Below, in pieces: positions 53,148 through 61,737 of a stretch of 64,000 nucleotides of DNA; the stretch's first letter is position 1; each line of letters begins with the position of its first letter. Below the pieces are notes generated by a model, which had not been told where the DNA came from, did not search any database, and saw nothing but the letters and a program-made list of their open reading frames with translations. Location of the stretch: contig CAZMOZ010000020.1 in the NCBI GenBank assembly GCA_964568145.1, forward strand, positions 1 to 64,000, in the 5' to 3' direction. The DNA is from DSVZ01 sp964568145. GTDB taxonomy: Bacteria; Verrucomicrobiota; Verrucomicrobiia; Limisphaerales; J093. Both the position numbers and the translations under genes were made by a program.

Positions 53148-53615
53148 ATGAATTCCAGTCCGTTGCCTTACGCCAGAAGTTTTCGGGACCTGGTTGTCCA
53201 TCAGAAACAGCGGCTGCTTTCCCGTGAAGTGTTCCGCGTCACCCGGTCCTTTCCGCCAGAGGAGAAGTACGCGTTGACGGACCAGCTTCGCCGGGCCGCC
53301 CGATCCATCGGCGCCCAAATCGCCGAGGCGTGGGCCAAGCGGCTCTACGAACGGCACTTCATCGCCAAGCTCAGCGATGCTGATGCCGAGCAAATGGAAA
53401 CCCAGCACTGGCTGGACACGGCCAGGGACGATGGCTGCCTGCCCGCCGCTGAATGCGTCCGGCTCCTTGGCCTGTGCGAGGAAATCGGCCGGATGCTCGG
53501 CGGCATGATCGAGCGCGCGGCTTCCTTCTGTGACACCTCGTCTCTGCAGGAAGAAGCCAGCAGTTACTTTTGCGCGGAACCACCCGCCACCCCGTCCCAT
53601 CCCACTGAAAACTGA
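53148..53615 (+). CDS. Four-helix-bundle protein (23S rRNA intervening-sequence protein family), 155 aa
   Basis: The sequence SFRDLVVHQKQRLLSREVFR, VTRSFPPEEKYALTDQLRRA, ARSIGAQIAEAWAKRLYERH and FIAKLSDADAEQMETQHWLD is the four-helix-bundle (S23/IVP) pattern: F-x-D-L-x-V, the F-P-x-x-E-x-x-x-L-x-x-Q-x-R-R-A-x-x-S-I segment and I-A-E-x-x-x-K. Family members are encoded in intervening sequences of 23S rRNA genes and near diversity-generating retroelements; function is unclear. ATG 53148 is chosen over a GTG at 53115. The gene lies between a DUF1549 gene and its DUF1501 partner, bounded by 14-base perfect inverted repeats (53109-53122, 53640-53653). That indicates insertion of a small cassette into the operon. 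Confidence 0.88.
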   Translation: MNSSPLPYARSFRDLVVHQKQRLLSREVFRVTRSFPPEEKYALTDQLRRAARSIGAQIAEAWAKRLYERHFIAKLSDADAEQMETQHWLDTARDDGCLPAAECVRLLGLCEEIGRMLGGMIERAASFCDTSSLQEEASSYFCAEPPATPSHPTEN

Positions 53616-53653
53616 CCACTGACCACTGGATACCGCCCACTGCTCACTGAAAA
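53603..53653 (+). repeat. Right inverted end of the four-helix-bundle cassette
   Basis: CACTGAAAACTGACCACTGA, CCACTGG and then CTGCTCACTGAAAA (53640-53653), which is the exact reverse complement of the left end. The CACTGAAAACTGA-x-CACTG series also matches the reverse complement of 53093-53122. Confidence 0.85.
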
Positions 53654-53669
53654 TCGTTCCGCTACCGCC

Positions 53670-55130
53670 ATGACCTCCCAACCGCTCCCCGGCTCCGACG
53701 CGCTGCGAGCCAGCACCCGCCGCCGCTTCCTCCTGCAATGCTGCACCAGCATGGGCGCAATGGCCCTGGCCTCCCTGCTGAACGGCCGGCTGTTCGGCGC
53801 GGACGCCGCCGCTGCTCCGGCCGGAGCCGCGCGCTTGCCCGGACCGCACTTCGCCCCGAAGGCCAAGAACATCATCTACCTGTTCCAGTCCGGCGGGCCG
53901 TCGCACCTCGACCTCTTCGACTACAAGCCCGAGTTGATCAAGCGCGACGGTCAGAAGGTGCCCGGGGAGCTGGTGAAAAACATCCGGCTGGCCCAGATCG
54001 GCAAGGACGCCGCGCTGCTCGGCACGAAGTACCAGTTCGCGCAGTACGGCCGGTCGGGCGTCTGGCTCTCGGAACTGCTGCCGCATCTCCAGACCATCGT
54101 GGACGAGGTCTGCTTCGTGCAGGGGCTGTACTCGGAGGCGTTCAACCACGACCCGGCCACGATCTTCATGAACACCGGTGTGCAGCTCGCCGGCCGGCCG
54201 GCCATGGGCGCGTGGTTCAGCTACGGCCTGGGCAGCGAAAACCAGGACCTGCCGGCCTTCGTCGTGCTGATGACCGGCGTGGGCCAGCCGCTCACGAACA
54301 GCGCGTGGGGCAGCGGCTTTCTGCCGACCGTCCACCAGGGTGTGCAACTGCGCTCGCAGGGCGACCCGGTGCTTTTTGTCAACAACCCGCCCGGCCTGGG
54401 CGCCGAACGCCGGCGGCAGTCGCTCGACGCCCTGCGCGACCTGAACCAGATGCGCTACGACGCCTTGCAGGACCCGGAAATCCAGACGCGCATCGCCGCC
54501 TACGAACTGGCCTACCGGATGCAGACCAGCGTACCGGATGTGATGGACATTTCAAAGGAACCGCCGGCCATGCACGCGCTCTACGGCACCACGCCGGGCC
54601 GGGCCTCGTTCGCGAACAACTGCCTGCTCGCGCGGCGGCTGGTGGAACGCGGCGTCCGCTTCGTGCAGCTCTACCATCGCGGCTGGGACCACCACGGCGG
54701 GCCGGACGGCAACCTGGTCTTCGACCTCAGGAAGCGCTGCCTCGAGACCGACCAGGCCTGCGTCGCGCTGGTGAAAGACCTCAAACAGCGCGGCCTGCTG
54801 GACAGCACGCTGGTGGTGTGGGGCGGCGAATTCGGCCGCACGCCGATGATGCAGGGCGCGCTCCAGCCGGACCAGATCGGCCGCGACCATCACCCGCACG
54901 GCTACACCATCTGGCTGGCGGGCGGCGGCATCAAACCGGGCATGGTTTACGGCGCCACGGACGAGTTTGGCTTCTACGCGATGGACAAGAAGATGCACGT
55001 GCACGACCTGCACGCGACCATTCTGCGCCTGTTCGGCCTGGACCACACCCGGCTGACGTACCGGTTCCAGGGCCGCGACTTCCGGCTCACGGACGTCCAC
55101 GGCGAGGCGGTGAAAGAGATTTTGGCGTGA
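53670..55130 (+). CDS. Second Tat-exported DUF1501 protein, 486 aa
   Basis: The Tat signal is STRRRFLLQCCTSMGAMALA. The body closely follows the first DUF1501 protein: AKNIIYLFQSGGPSHLDLFD, FNHDPATIFMNTGVQLAGRP, GVQLRSQGDPVLFVNNPPGL, VVWGGEFGRTPMMQG, RDHHPHGYTIWLAGGGIKPG and FRLTDVHGEAVKEILA. It is the natural partner of the DUF1549/1553 protein encoded at 50027-53086, now separated from it by the four-helix-bundle cassette. The alkaline-phosphatase-like fold is known for the family; activity is not. Confidence 0.95.
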   Translation: MTSQPLPGSDALRASTRRRFLLQCCTSMGAMALASLLNGRLFGADAAAAPAGAARLPGPHFAPKAKNIIYLFQSGGPSHLDLFDYKPELIKRDGQKVPGELVKNIRLAQIGKDAALLGTKYQFAQYGRSGVWLSELLPHLQTIVDEVCFVQGLYSEAFNHDPATIFMNTGVQLAGRPAMGAWFSYGLGSENQDLPAFVVLMTGVGQPLTNSAWGSGFLPTVHQGVQLRSQGDPVLFVNNPPGLGAERRRQSLDALRDLNQMRYDALQDPEIQTRIAAYELAYRMQTSVPDVMDISKEPPAMHALYGTTPGRASFANNCLLARRLVERGVRFVQLYHRGWDHHGGPDGNLVFDLRKRCLETDQACVALVKDLKQRGLLDSTLVVWGGEFGRTPMMQGALQPDQIGRDHHPHGYTIWLAGGGIKPGMVYGATDEFGFYAMDKKMHVHDLHATILRLFGLDHTRLTYRFQGRDFRLTDVHGEAVKEILA

Positions 55131-55173
55131 AGCCGGCGGGCGGCTTAGAGTTGTGGCAGCATTCGCCAAAGCC

Positions 55174-55608
55174 ATGAACCAACTGCCGTCTTCGCCGCGC
55201 CGGCCCGCGCCTCGCCGCCGGGCGTTCACCCTCATCGAACTGCTGGTGGTCATCGCCATCAGCGCGATCCTGGCGAGGCTGCTGCTGCCGGCGTTGGCCT
55301 GCTCCAAGGCCCAGACGTCGCGGTCCAAGTGCGCGAGCCACGAGCGCCAGATCGGCATCGCCTTCGTCCCGCACATCGACGTCAACCGCGTGAATTACCC
55401 CATGCACGACGGCTGGGCGGCGGTGGGCGGAAAGCACTGAGCCGATGCCTACACCGGCGGCTTTGCGTTCGACTACGGTGGGCGCCTGGCCGGGACCAAC
55501 TGACCGCTCAACGTGTACGGGAGCGCGGTGGAGGCCTTCAGCGCAAAAACCAAAGCTGGGCAGGCGGGACACACCGCGCTACGCGCCAACTTCGGTTTTC
55601 GGGCTTAA
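55174..55608 (+). pseudogene. Type II/IV-pilin-like prepilin (DUF1559-like) gene with in-frame stops
   Basis: From ATG 55174 the prepilin processing segment RRRAFTLIELLVVIAISAIL is clear, with the conserved Glu at position 5 of the mature N-terminus. The frame continues to a TGA after AAVGGKH (about 55438-55440), then reads ADAYTGGFAFDYGGRLAGTN to a second TGA (about 55501-55503). It goes on as PLNVYGSAVEAF and ends at a TAA (55606-55608). Related prepilins of this phylum have R-P-L-N at the second stop, so CGA changed to TGA is likely, and perhaps the same at the first. Translated end to end it would be a short protein. The sequence has decayed or has been miscalled twice. Confidence 0.7.
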
Positions 55609-57315
55609 GGCTTCTCGATCACCAGCCACGTGCGGCCGGACGCGGGGACGCTGACGCGCACCGTCGCCTGATGGTAGCGGTCCAAGCGATGACGCTGCAG
55701 CCGGCCTACTTCCTGCCGGATCCAGGCCGAGTCCTTCAGGCCAGTGTAGTACAGCGGCACGACGAAGTCGCGTTTCACCGGCCGGGGCAGCGGGTTGTAG
55801 AGCATCGCCAGCCCGCGGCGCTTGAGCGCCGGGTTGACGTGCAGGAAGTAATCCACGTCGCGGCCATCGGCCCGGCGCAGATGGATGAGGTCTGATTCGA
55901 GGATGTCCCGGTACCGCTTGAACCACGCCACCCATCGCTTCACCACGGCCTTGGTTTCCTCGGAGTCGTACAGCCGCAGCCCGCGATAGCAGGCCTGCAC
56001 GCCCGCGCCGAAGTTGTTCGCGAGGTGAGCCTCGTAGTCGGCCAGGTGGTCCCGCAGCGGCTCGAGCGTGGCCGCCGCGCCGCCGCCGTGGTACTCGGTC
56101 AACGGGACGAACATCCAGCCCATTGTGGGCGTCTTCTCGAACGTGCCGTCGTAGATGTTCTGCCGGCCGTGGATCAACTGCTGGGCGCGCGGCAGCTACC
56201 AGTTGTCCTCGCGGTAGCCCATGCCGGTCTTGTTCGACCCGGTGAAGAAGTAGTAGTCCGGCGCGTTCACGTACACGCCCCGCTCGCGGCACCAAGCTTA
56301 AAGGTCGGCGCTCTGCCGCCATTGCGTCCATTGCGAATCCGCCAGCGCGCGATGGCCGGGGTGGACGGTCGAGGCGCAGACGTCGCCCCGGTACGGGCCG
56401 CCGTGCTCGATCAGGTCCAGTCCGGTGGCTTTGATGAATTCCTTGATCCGCCGCAGGTAATTCGTGCCCCAGACGCTGCCGAGGCACGGGGCGTTGCCGA
56501 AGATCGCCCCGCCGGGCCTGCCTGTGGCGGGGTTGATCACGTCGTTGGCGTCGTCAATCCGCCGGCTGCTGAACAGCGAGTAGGCACCCACCTCGAGGCC
56601 CTTCGCGTGCGCGTAATCCACGTCCGCCTTGATCCGCGCCCGGTAGGCCGGGTCTTCGCTCTCCATGTTCAGGCCGCTGCCGAACGTGTAGATGATCATC
56701 TCAAACCCCGCCTCCGCGCACTGGTCCACCGCCGCGCGGAAGGTCGGCGTGTCCGCGCTGCGCACGTGCATCATGATCGGATTCTCGGTCAGCCACGGCG
56801 CCAGGGCGCGCTGGGCGCGGCGCAGGGCCAGCCCCTGCCGTTCCCGTGAATCGCTGTCGTGGAGCACCAGCCAGGTGCGCCAGGATTGCCAGACCACGCC
56901 CGGCTTGAACGTCACGCCCGGGCCGACGGGCGGGCGCACCACCAGCAGGCACGGCGTCCGCCGTTCGTACTGCACCTGGGTCTTGTAGTCGGGATCGGGC
57001 AACCATTCGGTGACCTTGCTCGAAGTCACTGGGTCCATGCCGCCGAAGCTGTACTCGCTCATCACCGAGACCGGCGGCAGCCGCCACTTGTTCGTCGGCC
57101 GGGCGTCCACGGCCGACCCCGCCTCGCCGGAGCGCCGCCGGCCGCGGCTTGCTGGAGATCAGCCAGTCGTCAGCCGCAACGACGGCGGGCAGCGTGGACC
57201 TGGCGGGCTGGGCGCAAAGCGGCAGGTACGCTGGCAGCCCGGCCAGCAACCAAAGGTGGCCGGAGAAGCGGTATGGGTGGCCGGGCTTGGGCGAACGGCA
57301 GGAGTTGGTTGGCAT
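55605..57315 (-). pseudogene. TIM-barrel glycoside-hydrolase-like gene with frameshift and two in-frame stops
   Basis: Read on the minus strand, the signal part is HPYRFSGHLWLLAGLPAYLP (from ATG 57315). A shift of frame occurs near 57125-57150. The main frame then runs MDPVTSSKVTEWLPDPDYKT, NPIMMHVRSADTPTFRAAVD, AGFEMIIYTFGSGLNMESED, AKGLEVGAYSLFSSRRIDDA and GTNYLRRIKEFIKATGLDLI. It meets a TAA (56298-56300) after RQSADL. It continues in the same frame as AWCRERGVYVNAPDYYFFTG, meets a TAG after REDNW (near 56196) and ends as a beta domain with RTWLVIEKP. The fold resembles alpha-galactosidase-like barrels. With one frameshift and two stops the gene is very likely non-functional, although sequencing errors could explain part of this. 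Confidence 0.7.
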
Positions 57316-57399
57316 GGCGGCCAAGGCTACCGCCTCGCGCCGGCGAGCCAAGCACGGAGCGGCCTGTTCAAGGCGAAAGCCGGATTGGGATACACACCC

Positions 57400-57454
57400 G
57401 TGGTGGCGCGGGTGATTCGCCCGCGATGGTTCAGCGGGTGCCCCGCCCGCTGGT
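57400..57454. repeat. Repeat R3, copy 3
   Basis: GGCGCGGGTGATTCGCCCGC, then GATGGTTC and AGCGGGTGCCCCGCCCGCTGG. It has a two-hairpin layout like the copies at 22346 and 45187. The rest of 57316-57576 contains nothing recognisable. Confidence 0.55.
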
Positions 57455-57576
57455 GTGGAGGCATGCCTTGCGTTCCGTGCCTTGAGGATGGCTGCCCAAG
57501 AACGGTCCGGGCTGGATCGTTTCCAACTTGTCTTCCGCGGGACGCGTGCGCTCCACTTCCCCTCCAGTTCTCGGGT

Positions 57577-60500
57577 TCAAGGCGACGTAACCTTGAGCGT
57601 TCCGTCGTGGCTGGCTTCCACCGCGCGCGCGCCGTCCGGCACGGCCACGCGCGTTTCCTTCCCGCCCGGCCAGCGGACCGCGAGCGCCTCGGGCTGGCCC
57701 GGACCGGTCACCACCAGCACGGAGCTGTCCTGCGACCAGTACCCGCCGCCGGCGCGGACTTCGAGCGCCGGCCCCGGCCCCCCGCCGAACACGCCCCGCA
57801 CCTGCGCGCCGATGCCGTCGGGGTTGGACGGACTGGCGTTCAGCCGCACGCGCAGGCCCGGCGTCGCGATCTGATTCCGAAACAGCCGCGTTTCCGCGCT
57901 GTTCTGGGCGACCGCGAAGTCCACGCGGCCGTCGCCGTCGAAATCCGCCACCGCCGCGCCGCGTTGCTCGCCGTATACCTTCACGCCCGACACCTGCCCC
58001 GCGAGCGGCGCGAACCCGCCCCGGCCGTCGCCGCGCAGCACCAGCCCGCGCCCGGCGTCGTACCGCGCCGTCTCGGGCTGCGCGCCGAAGAAATTCTCCG
58101 CCAGGAACAGGTCCACCGCGCCGTCACCGTCGAAGTCCGCCGTTGCGATCCCGAACACCGGCGCGAACTGCGCTTCGACCGGCAGCACCCGGACTTCAAA
58201 GTGTTCGCCCCGGTTGAGCAACGCGGTGGTTTCCAGCCACGCGGCCTCAACCACCTTCGCCCCGGCCAGCCGCTCGCCGAGCACGTCCTCGAGGCCGGCG
58301 GTGCTGAACGACCGGTGCGTCGGGAACTGGCCGCGCAAAAACGGCAGCGACGCGGCCAGGATGTCGAGCTGCCGTTCGGGCACGAATTTCATCAAACCGG
58401 CGTCGTAGTGCGCTTCGAGCACGTCCACCCGGCCTTCGCCGCCGAAGTCGCCCCAGTACAGCCGCAACGGCTGCGAGCGGTGCGCCTGGTATTTCGTGTT
58501 GCGACCCCGGTTGCCCGCCACGAGGTCCAGCCACCCATCGCCGTCGAAATCGGCGGCCGCGACGCTGTTCCACCAGCCGGTCAGTTTTGCGAGAGACGAG
58601 GGGCGGGGGGCGAGGGGCGAGAGTGGCTGGTTGCTGGGAGGCTCAGGCCAGCACAGCGGCGCGTCCCAATCGCTCAACTTGCCGTGGTCGTTGCGGAAGA
58701 CGCGGAGCGGCCCCCACTCGCAGGCCAGCGCAAGTTCGGGAAAACCGTCGCCGGTCAGGTCGGTGAACACGGCGCCGCTCACGAGACCCACGTTCGCGAG
58801 CGCCTGCGAATTGTTGCCGCCGGACTCGCTGAACTGGCCTTGCGCGGCGTGGTTGAGGAACAGCCGGGATGTCGCCACCGCCGGGTAGCGGCCGGGCACG
58901 ACGCGCCCGCCGACAAACAGGTCGAGGTCGCCGTCGCCGTCCACATCGCCCAGCGCCAGCGGCCCGGTGCTCGAATCCGTGGCGGGGAGCCAGTCTTCTG
59001 GTGCGGCGGCGCCCGGCCGGTAAGCCTGCACAGCGGCGCCGATAGCCTGGCCGTCTTCGTAGTTCGCAACACCTACCGCCAGTGTGGCCGGTGCGGCGGT
59101 CGCCGCGCGCCAGCCGAGCGCGGTGGTTTGATCGCGCGTCACGGGCTGGGTGAACATCGCGGCGGTGGCCAGCTTGAAGCCGCCCGCAGTATCGTTGGTC
59201 AGTGCGGCCAGTTGTCCACCCTTGCCGCCGGGCACGATCAGGTCGTCCCAGCCGTCGCCGTTCAGGTCGAACCACGCCAGGCCCGGACCAAGCTGGCTGA
59301 GCTTGTTCGGCAGCAGCGGCTGGCGGGTGAAATCGTCGAAGCTTTCCTCGTGATGCCGGTGGTTGAGCCGCGCGGACACAGCTTCGAACCACGGTTGGGC
59401 AGCGGCCTCGCCCGGGCCGGGACGCAGCCCGGTCCTGCCGGATTGAGCTTCGTTGGGGGGCGACGCTTCGGCGGGGCCGTTTGCCATCTCCGCCTTCGCC
59501 TCGTCAAACTCGTACACGCGGTTGGCCGGAGCGTCGGCCAGCACCGAGCGCCGACCACTGCGCCAAAGCACTTCGATGGTGAGCCGGTTGGTTTCCGAAC
59601 CGGCGGCAAAGACGCGCATGGCGTCGTCCCCGGCCAGGTAGCGTCCGCCAGCGATGATTTCCTGCGTCTGCCGCGGCAACCCGGCGGCGGTGACACGGAT
59701 CCGCGCGCCGATGCCGCGGGTGTTCGGCGGCAGGCCGCGGAGCCGGACGGCGAGGCGCGGCGCGGGCGAGTCGTTCCGGAGGATCAACGGCGGCGCGTTG
59801 AGGTTGTTCACCACCGCGTCCAAATCGCCGTCGTTGTCCAGGTCGGCCAGCGCCATCGCCTGCGATACGCCGCGCCAGTCGAAACCCCACGCCGCGCCGG
59901 TTTCCTCGAAGGTCAGGTCACGGCGGTTGCGGAAGGCGAGGTTGGCGGTGGCCAGGCGCGGGAAGGCGCGGCGCTCGCGAAAAATCTCGACGTCGGTCAT
60001 CCGGCGCGTGGCGCGGAGCCGCTTGAGGTATTCCACCACGTCCATGTCGCGGGCGGCGCGTTCCATGCCGTTCACCGCCAGCAGGTCTTCCCAGCCGTCG
60101 AGGTCCACGTCGAGGAACACGCATGACCACGCCCACTCGGCGGCCTCGACGCCGGCCAGTTGGCCGATCTCGGCGTACGTGCCATCGCCGCGGTTCAGGA
60201 ACAGCATGTTCAGGCCGAACTGCGGGCGGTCGTCGTACACGCCGGGCGTGAAGGCCGGCGGGTTGCGGTCGCCCATGTAACGCATGCGCTGGCTGTGCTC
60301 GCGGCTCATCATGTCCAGCGTGAAGAAGTCGAGGTGGCCGTCGCGGTTGAAGTCGGCGAAGTCCACCGCCATCGAGAACATCGCGTTCTTGCGCACCGCC
60401 AGCCGCGGGATCAGCCGGAAGCGCCCGCCGCCCAGGTTGAGCCAGACGCGGTCGAGCGTCTGAAAGTCGTTGCAGACGTACAAATCCGGCAGGCCGTCTT

Positions 60501-61440
60501 CGTTGAGGTCGCGAAACGCCGCCGTCAGGCCCCACTCGAACGGCGGCGCGGCCAGCGGTTGCCCGCCCTCGTCGAGAAACGTCCCGCCGGTGAACGGCAC
60601 GGCCGCGAAGTTCGTCCCGCCCTCGCCGCGGTACAGCATGTCCGCCTCGCCGTTTTCCTCGATGGCGCCGCGCGGGCCGATGGTGAAGCGGTTGGTCAGG
60701 TCCGGGTCGGTGAGCGGCCGGCCGTTGACCGTCTCGAGCACCTGCCGGCCGCCCACGGTGCGGAACGTCGCCCGCGCGTTCGGCATGTCCATCAGCGCCG
60801 CGGTGCGGTAGTTCGCGAGGTACAGGTCGAGGAAGCCGTCGCCGTCGAAGTCCGCGAGCGCCGCGGTCATGCCGCCCCGGCCGGGATTCAAGACCGTCGC
60901 GGCCGGCGTGAACCGGCCCTGGCCGTCGTTGAAGAAGACGCGCGTGCCGTGGCCCACGGAGTTGACGACCAAGTCCAGGTCGCTGTCGCCGTCGAGGTCG
61001 GCGAAGGCCGCGCCGCTCGAGGTCAGGCCGCGACACGCCACGCCGGCGGCGGCGGTGAGGTTGGTGAAGCGCCAGTTGCCCAGATTGCGGTAAAGCGCGT
61101 TGGAGCCGTCCAGGCAGCACAGGTAAATGTCCGCCAGGCCGTCACCGTCCGCGTCGCCGAGCGCGACGCCCGCGCCGTTGAGGAGAATCTGGTTCGTCAG
61201 GTGCCGCGTCTCGGGCAGCGTGTTGATGAAGGCCACGCCGGCGGCGGCCGGCGGGAGCGCCGTGAAGCCGGCTTTGCCCGCGGGGCCGGGGCGGACGACC
61301 GCGCTGCGGCCAACGGCATTGGTTTCCCAGGCCAGAACGTCGGCGGCCCGACAGCTCTGCGGCGCGAGACTCGCGCCCCACAAGGTCAGCAACGAAACAA
61401 TGACGGCCCGGCAACGCACGACAGCAAGCGCGTCCAGCAT
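57577..61440 (-). CDS. ASPIC/UnbV and FG-GAP (VCBS) repeat exported protein, about 1287 aa
   Basis: Signal region MLDALAVVRCRAVIVSLLTL-WGASLA. Many FG-GAP/VCBS blades with D-x-D-x-D-G calcium loops follow: VALGDADGDGLADIYLCCLD, AFADLDGDSDLDLVVNSVGH, ALADFDGDGFLDLYLANYR, MALADLDNDGDLDAVVNN and LALGDVDGDGDLDLFVGGRV. At about 580-650 an ASPIC/UnbV segment (LRGLPPNTRGIGARIRVTAA, LTIEVLWRSGRRSVLADAPA) appears. A second one ends the protein (DGIGAQVRGVFGGGPGPALE, EALAVRWPGGKETRV). This is a CRTAC1-like layout, repeated twice in tandem. Such exported proteins are common in the PVC group and probably bind ligands or surfaces; no enzyme is proven. The start could also be ATG 61464. Confidence 0.9.
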   Translation of the reverse strand: MLDALAVVRCRAVIVSLLTLWGASLAPQSCRAADVLAWETNAVGRSAVVRPGPAGKAGFTALPPAAAGVAFINTLPETRHLTNQILLNGAGVALGDADGDGLADIYLCCLDGSNALYRNLGNWRFTNLTAAAGVACRGLTSSGAAFADLDGDSDLDLVVNSVGHGTRVFFNDGQGRFTPAATVLNPGRGGMTAALADFDGDGFLDLYLANYRTAALMDMPNARATFRTVGGRQVLETVNGRPLTDPDLTNRFTIGPRGAIEENGEADMLYRGEGGTNFAAVPFTGGTFLDEGGQPLAAPPFEWGLTAAFRDLNEDGLPDLYVCNDFQTLDRVWLNLGGGRFRLIPRLAVRKNAMFSMAVDFADFNRDGHLDFFTLDMMSREHSQRMRYMGDRNPPAFTPGVYDDRPQFGLNMLFLNRGDGTYAEIGQLAGVEAAEWAWSCVFLDVDLDGWEDLLAVNGMERAARDMDVVEYLKRLRATRRMTDVEIFRERRAFPRLATANLAFRNRRDLTFEETGAAWGFDWRGVSQAMALADLDNDGDLDAVVNNLNAPPLILRNDSPAPRLAVRLRGLPPNTRGIGARIRVTAAGLPRQTQEIIAGGRYLAGDDAMRVFAAGSETNRLTIEVLWRSGRRSVLADAPANRVYEFDEAKAEMANGPAEASPPNEAQSGRTGLRPGPGEAAAQPWFEAVSARLNHRHHEESFDDFTRQPLLPNKLSQLGPGLAWFDLNGDGWDDLIVPGGKGGQLAALTNDTAGGFKLATAAMFTQPVTRDQTTALGWRAATAAPATLAVGVANYEDGQAIGAAVQAYRPGAAAPEDWLPATDSSTGPLALGDVDGDGDLDLFVGGRVVPGRYPAVATSRLFLNHAAQGQFSESGGNNSQALANVGLVSGAVFTDLTGDGFPELALACEWGPLRVFRNDHGKLSDWDAPLCWPEPPSNQPLSPLAPRPSSLAKLTGWWNSVAAADFDGDGWLDLVAGNRGRNTKYQAHRSQPLRLYWGDFGGEGRVDVLEAHYDAGLMKFVPERQLDILAASLPFLRGQFPTHRSFSTAGLEDVLGERLAGAKVVEAAWLETTALLNRGEHFEVRVLPVEAQFAPVFGIATADFDGDGAVDLFLAENFFGAQPETARYDAGRGLVLRGDGRGGFAPLAGQVSGVKVYGEQRGAAVADFDGDGRVDFAVAQNSAETRLFRNQIATPGLRVRLNASPSNPDGIGAQVRGVFGGGPGPALEVRAGGGYWSQDSSVLVVTGPGQPEALAVRWPGGKETRVAVPDGARAVEASHDGTLKVTSP

Positions 61441-61737
61441 GGGCGACCGCCGGGGGCGGCGCAACGCTTTCGGGGTTCTGGCGGCAAATCGGCGCCTTGG
61501 GGTAGGTCGCTTGGGAGGTAGGTCGCCCCTCGCTGAGGGGCGACACTTGCCGGCCTCTGAGCCGGAGGCCGGCTACCACGTATTTGCCCGCCGAAGAAGC
61601 CTGCCGGCACAGTCGGACTTCCCGCACGCCATGCACCTGTTAAGCTGCGGGCGTTGAAGCGCACACGCAGACCTTCGGACCCGCGCCCGTCGCCGGCTTC
61701 CGCCGACACCCGGCGCGCGGAGCGGCCGGCCTCCGGC
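61441..61737. other. Intergenic region with R2 repeat
   Basis: About 297 bases without a gene between divergent genes. It holds R2 copy 4 (61517-61577) and a partial extra GGTAGGTCGC at 61501-61510. No promoter hexamers are convincing. Confidence 0.55.
61517..61577. repeat. Double-hairpin repeat R2, copy 4 (best conserved)
   Basis: GGTAGGTCGCCCCT-cgctg-AGGGGCGAC is followed by GCCGGCCTC-tgagcc-GGAGGCCGGCTACC. The whole is palindromic at its outer ends (GGTAGG.../...CTACC). It is the reference form for the copies at 14414, 19631 and 21608. Confidence 0.8.

Noticed and set aside
55438..55503. TGA recoding (for example as selenocysteine or another amino acid) in the prepilin gene
   Set aside because: Other genes in the window use TGA as a normal stop, no SECIS-like hairpin is evident, and the adjacent decayed gene has TAA and TAG stops.
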